Assembly: GCA_013815575.1 (NCBI GenBank) | Contig: JACDFX010000059.1 | Location: 1 to 7,797 of the forward strand | Origin: Rubrobacter sp. | GTDB lineage: Bacteria; Actinomycetota; Rubrobacteria; Rubrobacterales; Rubrobacteraceae | Length of the DNA: 7,797 nucleotides | Reading direction: 5' to 3' | Part shown: positions 1 to 4,989 of the stretch, piece by piece | How the letters are laid out: each line of letters starts with the position of its first letter | Numbering within the stretch: the first letter of the stretch is position 1 | Notes under the pieces: model-generated | Seen by the model: only the letters and a program-made list of their open reading frames with translations | The model's database searches: none | What the model was told of the DNA's origin: nothing | Translations under genes and position numbers: made by a program

Positions 1-86
1 CGCCGCTCGCGGCGCACGCGGGCTTCTCGCTGCGGGGGAAGGCCGGCGAGGTCCTGCCGCGGCTCTTCGACGGTGCCTTCGGTTAG
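1..86 (+). CDS. 3' end of an unidentified protein (partial)
   Basis: Reading from base 3, the frame is open to a TAG at 84-86 and gives a 27-residue C-terminus (PLAAHAGFSLRGKAG..., ending RLFDGAFG). Codons are GC-rich at third positions like the other genes here, which supports a real gene that begins left of the window. I do not recognise the family from so short a tail. The next gene on the same strand starts 89 bases downstream, so the two could share a transcript, but the intervening sequence gives no clear answer. The frame could in principle be chance read-through, since high-GC DNA has few stops. Confidence 0.5.
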   Translation, partial: PLAAHAGFSLRGKAGEVLPRLFDGAFG

Positions 87-113
87 AAACCCGTCGGGCT
101 ACTTGTGGCGCCT

Positions 114-124
114 TTCACCGTGAA
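114..124. repeat. short palindrome TTCAC-C-GTGAA
   Basis: A perfect 5-base inverted repeat around one central base lies in the 89-base gap between the partial gene and the 126-residue protein gene, 51 bases before that gene's ATG. It could be a small operator half-site pair, but an 11-base palindrome also arises readily by chance and no promoter of good quality is visible around it. Confidence 0.15.
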
Positions 125-175
125 TGAGGAGGCGGGCCCTACCCTACCCGTGGAAACCGAGAGAGGAGAACGTGT

Positions 176-556
176 ATGGCGGTAGAGGATCTTCGACAGA
201 GCCCGATGATGGGGCACATGCTCGACGCTTTGGAGAACGGGGAGGACATCGGCCACTACGGGCGGCTGGTCTTCGCCATGATCGGGCGCCACTTTGTCGA
301 CAACGAGGAGCTCGTAGGGCTCCTTACCCAGGACCACGACGCCGGCGAGCAGGAGATGAAGGCGCTCGTGCAGCAGGTCGAGGAGAAGGGCTACAGCCCG
401 CCCAAGCGCGACAAGATCCTGGAGTACCAGGCCCAGCAGGACTTCCCCATCTGCCCGAACCCCGACGACCCCGACGCCTGCAACCCGTACCAGCAACTGC
501 AGTTTCCAGACGAAGTGTATGAGAGCATCCAGGAATATAGGGAAGAGAAAGCGTAG
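176..556 (+). CDS. conserved-looking small soluble protein of unknown function
   Basis: This encodes a 126-residue acidic protein that I do not recognise. The ATG at 176 is chosen because GGAG (164-167) sits 8 bases upstream. Residues 11-72 look mainly helical and carry spaced histidines (H14, H27, H39, H54). The C-terminal third is different: a proline- and aspartate-rich stretch with two cysteines (C93 and C102, in CPNPDDPDAC), followed by a short charged tail. There is no signal peptide or membrane segment, so it is probably cytosolic. The His and Cys/Asp residues could bind metal, but no known metal-site signature is complete. The gene ends 14 bases before the convergent glycosyltransferase, and a hairpin at 571-611 may end its transcript. 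The good ribosome site and the ordinary protein composition make it a real gene; its function cannot be assigned. Confidence 0.8.
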   Translation: MAVEDLRQSPMMGHMLDALENGEDIGHYGRLVFAMIGRHFVDNEELVGLLTQDHDAGEQEMKALVQQVEEKGYSPPKRDKILEYQAQQDFPICPNPDDPDACNPYQQLQFPDEVYESIQEYREEKA

Positions 557-570
557 GGAACCACCGCGTT

Positions 571-611
571 TCAGGTGTCAGGTCCGCCCGCTGCCGGCGC
601 CTGATGCCTGA
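571..611 (+). terminator. possible hairpin terminator of the 126-residue protein gene
   Basis: Arms 571-582 (TCAGGTGTCAGG) and 600-611 (CCTGATGCCTGA) pair over 12 positions around a 17-base loop. Two pairs are G-U wobbles in plus-strand RNA; in minus-strand RNA the same positions are A-C mismatches. The stem is therefore stronger in the plus-strand transcript, whose gene stops 14 bases before it. No U-tract follows, so this is not a classical intrinsic terminator, although U-less hairpins are often proposed as terminators in high-GC actinobacteria. The hairpin lies inside the last codons of the convergent glycosyltransferase gene. Confidence 0.3.
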
Positions 612-1365
612 CGGCCATGAGCGAGAGGTCGTGGGCGAGGCCGCGGCTGGCGCGTCCCTCCAGGCGGGGTGAGGTCGTGACCCTGACAGAGAGGAGGCGT
701 TCTATCGGGATGCCGTTCTGGCGCAGCAGCCGCTCCAGGTGCTCGTCTTCGAGAGATTCTAGGGGGTCGAGCCCGCCGACCAGCCTGTAGGCCCCCGCCG
801 TAAGGGCGAGTGAGGCGCCGGAGAACTGCCAGTGCTCCGTTCTGCCGGCGCGGTCGGGCTCTGTCAGGAGCCTTTCGTGTCGCAGCCGGCTGTTCGTGGC
901 GTGCAGGCTCAGGATGTCGGGTGACAGGGTACCGTCGTCGGCCAGGTCGATTCGCCCGCCGATGGCTTCGGCACCCGCCTCTACGGCCCGCAGTTGTCCG
1001 GCGATCCAGTCGGGTGCCACGACCGTGTCGGCGTCGGTCGAGCAGATCAGGCCCCGGGGGCCCCGGGTGGCCAGCAGGCGCCCACACGCCGACTCCATCC
1101 CAACCCGCCGGGCCAACCCGGAGCCCGCCCCCGGACCCTCCAGCAAGTAGAGGTGCAACTTCGGGTTGGCGGCGGCGACCTCAGTGGCCCGTGCTTCGGT
1201 CTCGTCGGTGCAACGGTCGAGCACCAGGAGCACCTCGTACTCCTCCGGGTCGACGTTCGTTTGCGCGGCGAGTGCCGTCAGGCACGCACCGATGAGCCCC
1301 TCCTCGTCGCGCGCGGGCACGACGATGCTGGCCCGAAGGAGTGGGTTGGGCGCCGCGGGCCTCAC
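571..1365 (-). CDS. family 2 glycosyltransferase, last gene of the five-gene operon
   Basis: This 264-residue GT-A-fold enzyme probably transfers a sugar from a nucleotide-sugar donor, with inversion. The N-terminal GT2 signature is SIVVPARDEE (residues 13-22), followed by LDRCTDET (49-56) for nucleotide binding. The metal-binding DXD is D111-A-D113 in STDADT. An ED pair (E206-D207, in SLEDEHLERLL) fits the usual catalytic-base position. No transmembrane helix is visible, unlike NodC or cellulose synthase-type GT2 enzymes, so it should be soluble or only peripherally membrane-bound. Translation starts at GTG, whose GTGA overlaps the stop of the upstream oxidoreductase gene; no separate ribosome site is visible, so coupled translation is likely. 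The donor and acceptor cannot be read from sequence. Family assignment is firm; the role in a common pathway with its operon partners is inference. Confidence 0.9.
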   Translation of the reverse strand: MRPAAPNPLLRASIVVPARDEEGLIGACLTALAAQTNVDPEEYEVLLVLDRCTDETEARATEVAAANPKLHLYLLEGPGAGSGLARRVGMESACGRLLATRGPRGLICSTDADTVVAPDWIAGQLRAVEAGAEAIGGRIDLADDGTLSPDILSLHATNSRLRHERLLTEPDRAGRTEHWQFSGASLALTAGAYRLVGGLDPLESLEDEHLERLLRQNGIPIERLLSVRVTTSPRLEGRASRGLAHDLSLMAVRHQAPAAGGPDT

Positions 1366-2534
1366 CCGGGGAAGGGGTCCCCCCGCTCGATGGGTGCGCG
1401 ACCGTTCTCGTAGTCCTCATCGGCGCCGTGGGTGAGTATGCCGACGAGCACCCCTTCCTTGCCGTACCTGACGACGAAGGAGTCGCCCCTGTCTTCGTGG
1501 GCGTACTCATCCCAGCCGCCGTCCCAGGCCCAGTACTTGAGGGTGTTGTCCCCGATGGTGGACCAGAAGCCGGGCGCCATGCTCCACGAGGCCTCGCCGC
1601 CAGCGATCACCGTTCCGGCGACGCGCCCGTGCTCCAGGGCGTCCCCCCAGTGCTCGACGCTCACGTGCCGGCCGGCCGACTCGTTGTAGGCGCTAACGAT
1701 GTCCCCGACGGCGAAGACGCCGGGCGCGCTCGTGCGCATAGACGAGTCCGTGACCACGCCCCCGCTCACCTCCAGCCCGGCCCCCTCCGCGAGCCCGAGG
1801 CGCGGCTTCACGCCCGTTCCGAAGAGGACCGTGCCGGTCGAAATGTCATCTCCGCCCTCCACCGCGACCGAGTAACCGCCGTTCCGGCGCTCGATACCCT
1901 CAAGGCTCGTGCCCAGGCGCAGGCCCACGCCGTAGCCCTCAAGCCAGCCCTGGATGCGATTCCCGGCCTCCTCACCGAGTCGCTCCCCCTGCGGGATCTC
2001 CTCCAGGCTCACGAGCGTTACGTCCGCCCCCCGCAGCGAGAGTGAGGCCGCCGCCTCGCACCCGATAAACCCGCTCCCGACTACCACGGCACTGTCGCCC
2101 TTACCGACCCGACCCCGCAGCCGGGCGGAGTTCTCGAGGGTCCGCATGGTCAGTACTTCCGGGTCGTCGGCGCCGGGCACGGGGATGCGTATCGGTTCGG
2201 AGCCCGTCGCGAGGACGCACGCATCATAGGAAAATCGTCCTCCCGCGTCGGTCTCGACCACGGCCCGTTCGCGGTCGAGGGACTCGACCACGGTGGTGAG
2301 CCGCAGCTCGACGTTGTTCTCCCGGTACCAGCCCTCGGCTTCTATGGGCAGGTCTTCCCGACCGGACTCTCCCCGCAAGAAGTCTTTCGTGAGCGGGGGG
2401 CGGTTATACGGGGGGTAGGGTTCGGTGGAGAGGATCGTGACTCGGGCCAGGCCGCCGGCGCCGCGGTAGGCCCTCGCGGTGGCGAGGCCGGCGGGCCCAC
2501 CGCCGACGATGACGAGACGCGCGTTTCGGTTCAA
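1362..2534 (-). CDS. FAD-dependent NAD(P)H oxidoreductase, ferredoxin-reductase (rhodocoxin/putidaredoxin reductase) type
   Basis: This is a 390-residue flavoprotein with two dinucleotide-binding folds. The FAD fold is IVGGGPAG (9-16), followed by the ferredoxin-reductase signature PYPPYNRPPLTKDFL (39-53) and the ATG motif at 109-111. The NAD(P)H fold contains GSGFIG (153-158). The second FAD motif is GVFAVGDI (272-279), and EHW (294-296) is typical of this family. There is no CXXC redox pair, so it is not a thioredoxin or disulfide reductase. Such enzymes pass electrons from NAD(P)H to a ferredoxin or Rieske protein that feeds an oxygenase; no ferredoxin gene is in the window. The start is TTG, inside a TTGA overlap with the methyltransferase stop, with no clear ribosome site. 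It may supply electrons to the acyl-CoA-dehydrogenase-like protein encoded two genes upstream, but that is inference. Confidence 0.9.
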   Translation of the reverse strand: MNRNARLVIVGGGPAGLATARAYRGAGGLARVTILSTEPYPPYNRPPLTKDFLRGESGREDLPIEAEGWYRENNVELRLTTVVESLDRERAVVETDAGGRFSYDACVLATGSEPIRIPVPGADDPEVLTMRTLENSARLRGRVGKGDSAVVVGSGFIGCEAAASLSLRGADVTLVSLEEIPQGERLGEEAGNRIQGWLEGYGVGLRLGTSLEGIERRNGGYSVAVEGGDDISTGTVLFGTGVKPRLGLAEGAGLEVSGGVVTDSSMRTSAPGVFAVGDIVSAYNESAGRHVSVEHWGDALEHGRVAGTVIAGGEASWSMAPGFWSTIGDNTLKYWAWDGGWDEYAHEDRGDSFVVRYGKEGVLVGILTHGADEDYENGRAPIERGDPFPG

Positions 2535-3106
2535 CGGCGGTTCTCGAAGAGGTCGAGGCGGTAGTCCGGTTCGGACACGGACTCCGTCAAGGCCAGGCTG
2601 GTGTGGGATGCGAGGAGCTCGTGTACTTCGTCTCCCTGAAGCGGGTAGGTCCGCGTCTCGCGGCGCCAGTGTACGGCGAGAAGGGCGCCTCCCGGCGCTA
2701 GCATCGTCTCGAAGCCGTACAGCATCGCGATCATTTCTTCCCGCGTAAAGTAGTACAAAACCTCGGAGGCCAGGATCAGGTCGAACGGACCCTCCGGCAT
2801 CTCCTCCGGGAGTGTCCGGCGCTCCACCGTGACGTGTTGCTGACCTTGTAGCCTCTCTCGGGCAGCGGCGACCGCCTTCTCAGAGACGTCCACGGCGAGC
2901 AGCTCGTCGCACCCTTCCGCGAGCATCTCGGTGAAGACCCCGATGGAGGCCCCGACCTCGAGTGCGCGCCGGAAACGCCTGCCGCCCAGAACGTCGAGGG
3001 TGCGGCGGTACTTTTCCCGTTCGTAGTCGCTCGTCTCGAAGTTCCAGGGGTCTCTGGAGGCGGCGTAGAGCTCCTCGAAGTACTCGCGGTCGAGGCGCCC
3101 GCTCAT
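2531..3106 (-). CDS. NodS-like class I SAM-dependent methyltransferase
   Basis: This 191-residue protein is about the size of the NodS family, whose founder N-methylates the free amine of de-N-acetylated chitooligosaccharides. The N-terminal signature DPWNFETSDYEREKY (19-33) is characteristic of the group. The SAM-binding motif I is ALEVGASIGVFTE (48-60), with D73 in LLAVDVSE as the acidic ribose-binding residue. The acceptor-side region holds SEVLYYF (114-120), and later HWR (146-148) with TYPLQGDEVH (153-162). In motif I an Ala stands where I would expect Cys or Gly (GCSIG in relatives, from memory). The protein is soluble. The ATG overlaps the stop of the upstream flavoprotein gene (ATGA). 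A NodB-type deacetylase in the same operon could expose the amine that this enzyme methylates; this is inferred from context, and O-methylation is also possible. Confidence 0.88.
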   Translation of the reverse strand: MSGRLDREYFEELYAASRDPWNFETSDYEREKYRRTLDVLGGRRFRRALEVGASIGVFTEMLAEGCDELLAVDVSEKAVAAARERLQGQQHVTVERRTLPEEMPEGPFDLILASEVLYYFTREEMIAMLYGFETMLAPGGALLAVHWRRETRTYPLQGDEVHELLASHTSLALTESVSEPDYRLDLFENRR

Positions 3107-4266
3107 AGGCGGCCGCCGATTGCCTCTCTGCCCCGGCGTGCGAGGGCGGGCTCCAGGCGGTGCTGCAGGAGGAAGAGTTCCAGGTCTCTCTTCGCCCGGT
3201 CGAGGGGGCCCGCGGTGGCGAATGGGTGCGAGCCAACGCCCCTTGCCGACTCGTCGAGGATGGTCCGGCAGCCGGACGCGACGGCCACCCGAAGCTGGGT
3301 CGAGAACCCCGATAGCGAGGCCTCCGGATAGGCGTCGGCCCGGGCGGCGGCGAAATCCAGCCAGCGGTCGATGGTGCCCTGCGCGGTCACCAACCTGCCG
3401 GCCGCCAGCGAGACCAGGTCGTCGGGTTCCCGGTTCGCGGATTTCGCGGCGAGCACGTCGAGGGCCGAGCCCACGGCCAGGTCCGCGATGCCGGCCCAGG
3501 TGACGGCGGTTCGGACGGCGTCCCGCGAGAAGTACGGCTCGCTCAGGAGCTCTCCCGGCCCGCCCAGTACGGCCAGCACCGGGGCCCCATCGAAGACGAC
3601 CCGGTGGCTCTCCGAGGAGCGCATCCCTGGCCCCCGAAACCAGCCCGTGTCCACCTCCACGCCCTCCGCCAAGTCCACGTATGCGACGGTCGGCGGCCCC
3701 GGGGTCCCGTCCGGGCGGCGCACGAGTACCAGGGCCCGGTCAAGGCCCGTAGAGCCCGAGCAGAACGTCTTGACGCCGGAGATGCTGCCACCGTCTCCGG
3801 AGAGGCGCGCCGGCTCCCCCTCACCCGGTATGGGGTCAGCGCCCCAGACGCCGAGGCGGAGTCTACCGGCGGCCACGGCCCCGAGTTCCGCCGACCGGAG
3901 CGGTTCGGGGGCCAGGACGGAGAGGCGCTCGACGGCGTTGAAGTGGCCGTCGAGGATGCGGCCCACGGAGCCGTCCGCCCCGGCCACCGCCCGCAGCACG
4001 CGCCACTCCTCCTCGAAGGGGACGCCGCGGTCCTTTTCGGGTCCCGGGGCCGTCATGCCGAGGACTCCGGCGGAGGCGAGATCCCGTACAGGCCTCTCTG
4101 GAAAAGCCGGTGCCGCGTCCCTGGCGGCGGCGCCGGCCGCGATGCCTTCGAGCGTCTTCGAGAGGTCTCTGGCTGGCGCCCGTTCTTTCGGGCTGCGGTT
4201 GGGGGTGCTCGCTCTCATTCGCCTGACTCTATCCGACGGCTTCCAGGGTGCAAGGGGAAAGCTCAT
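3103..4266 (-). CDS. acyl-CoA-dehydrogenase-fold flavoprotein, function uncertain
   Basis: This 387-residue protein has the overall acyl-CoA dehydrogenase layout: a helical N-terminal region (GVLGMTAP, 68-75), a middle beta domain with ISGVKTFCSGSTGLDRALV (162-180), and a C-terminal four-helix region ending RDLELFLLQHRLEPALARRG (360-379). The canonical C-terminal catalytic-glutamate and FAD segment (YEGTSEIQ-like) is absent. The tail instead resembles the DszC/HpaH-like and PIG-L-cluster branch, where the fold serves as a flavin monooxygenase or has no known reaction. The start at 4266 is chosen because its ATGA overlaps the deacetylase stop, matching the other junctions; no ribosome site is visible there. 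An ATG at 4218 (MRASTPNR) is a real alternative, because the first 16 residues are unlike the family. The upstream frame to 4353 lies inside the deacetylase gene and is rejected. Substrate unknown. Confidence 0.85.
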   Translation of the reverse strand: MSFPLAPWKPSDRVRRMRASTPNRSPKERAPARDLSKTLEGIAAGAAARDAAPAFPERPVRDLASAGVLGMTAPGPEKDRGVPFEEEWRVLRAVAGADGSVGRILDGHFNAVERLSVLAPEPLRSAELGAVAAGRLRLGVWGADPIPGEGEPARLSGDGGSISGVKTFCSGSTGLDRALVLVRRPDGTPGPPTVAYVDLAEGVEVDTGWFRGPGMRSSESHRVVFDGAPVLAVLGGPGELLSEPYFSRDAVRTAVTWAGIADLAVGSALDVLAAKSANREPDDLVSLAAGRLVTAQGTIDRWLDFAAARADAYPEASLSGFSTQLRVAVASGCRTILDESARGVGSHPFATAGPLDRAKRDLELFLLQHRLEPALARRGREAIGGRL

Positions 4267-4925
4267 ACAACCGACACGGGCCGGGGGTTTCGATCCGGCA
4301 CCGGCCCCGGTAACCCGCCCAGGGGCACGGGCGCGAACCCGCGGGAGCGGCACAGGGAGACGAGCGGCGCTAGCAGCCGGACGGTCTCCCCGCAGCCGAC
4401 CCGCAAGGCCCCGGGGCCGATCCCATCGTGCATCAAGACGACCGCCCCCGGCCGGACGCCGGGCGCGAGATGGGGGAGCATCTCCCCGGCCGTATTACCC
4501 CGCCAGTCCTCGCTGTCCGCGGTCCAGCCGACGAGCCTGAGGCCGAGGGTGGCGGCCGCCTCTACCGTGTCCCCCGTAACGACGCCCCACGGGGTGCGCC
4601 AGGCCGCCGGGTCGTGGCCCAGCCTCCGCAGGGTTCGGAGGCCCTCGCCCGCGTCGGCGAAGACCTCGTCGGCCGTCATGCGGTCGTGGCGCCGGTGGCG
4701 GGCGCAGTGGAGCGAGACCTCGTGCCCCGCCTCCGCCACCCGGTGGAGCAACGAGGTGTGGCGTTCCGCGAGCGGCGCGACCACGAAGAACGTGGCCCGC
4801 ACCCCCGCCTCCTCCAGCGCGTCCAGCACGCGCGGCGTCCAGACGGGGTCGGGCCCGTCGTCGAACGTCAGCGCGACCCGTCCGTCTAACCCACGTTTCT
4901 CGCTATCATCCTGGCGTTCGACCAT
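4263..4925 (-). CDS. NodB-type polysaccharide deacetylase (carbohydrate esterase 4 fold), cytoplasmic
   Basis: This 220-residue protein has all five motifs of the NodB homology domain, which removes N- or O-acetyl groups using a bound divalent metal. Motif 1 is TFDDGPD (20-26, D22 catalytic base and D23 metal ligand). Motif 2 is H73-C-A-R-H77, supplying the two metal histidines. Motif 3 is R110-TPW-G114, motif 4 is D137-SED-W141, and motif 5 is LMHDG (164-168). There is no signal peptide or membrane anchor, unlike cell-wall peptidoglycan deacetylases, so an intracellular substrate is likely. Cys74 within motif 2 is unusual, since Ser or Thr is common there. The ATG has the upstream purine-rich site GGAGAAGGAGC. 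It is the first gene of the overlapping block and lies 64 bases after aspS, with no convincing terminator between, so it may be transcribed with aspS. Confidence 0.92.
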   Translation of the reverse strand: MVERQDDSEKRGLDGRVALTFDDGPDPVWTPRVLDALEEAGVRATFFVVAPLAERHTSLLHRVAEAGHEVSLHCARHRRHDRMTADEVFADAGEGLRTLRRLGHDPAAWRTPWGVVTGDTVEAAATLGLRLVGWTADSEDWRGNTAGEMLPHLAPGVRPGAVVLMHDGIGPGALRVGCGETVRLLAPLVSLCRSRGFAPVPLGGLPGPVPDRNPRPVSVV

Positions 4926-4940
4926 GCTCCTTCTCCGGGG

Positions 4941-4974
4941 GGCCCAAGATACCGTCAGAGGGTCTGGCCCAAGA
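4941..4974. repeat. 9-base direct repeat GGCCCAAGA in the aspS-deacetylase gap
   Basis: GGCCCAAGA occurs at 4941-4949 and again at 4966-4974, 25 bases apart start to start, within the 64-base gap between the aspS stop and the deacetylase start. The spacing is a little over two helical turns. It could be a regulator site controlling the five-gene block independently of aspS, or chance. No hairpin of terminator strength is present in this gap. Confidence 0.25.
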
Positions 4975-4989
4975 CGCCCGGTGGCCGGC

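Noticed and set aside
83..496. Minus-strand frame of 137 codons opposite the 126-residue protein gene
   Set aside because: The plus-strand frame has a strong ribosome site and balanced composition; the minus frame is Val- and Leu-rich low-complexity sequence typical of an antisense shadow.
4267..4353. Upstream extension of the acyl-CoA-dehydrogenase-like protein to an earlier start at 4353
   Set aside because: The extra 29 residues are Arg-, Ala- and Gly-rich and unlike the family, and would lie entirely within the deacetylase gene. The 4266 start fits the 4-base overlap pattern of the operon.
4926..4989. Possible terminator between aspS and the deacetylase
   Set aside because: Only a 4-base stem (CAGA/TCTG on the minus strand) was found and no U-tract, which is too weak to call.
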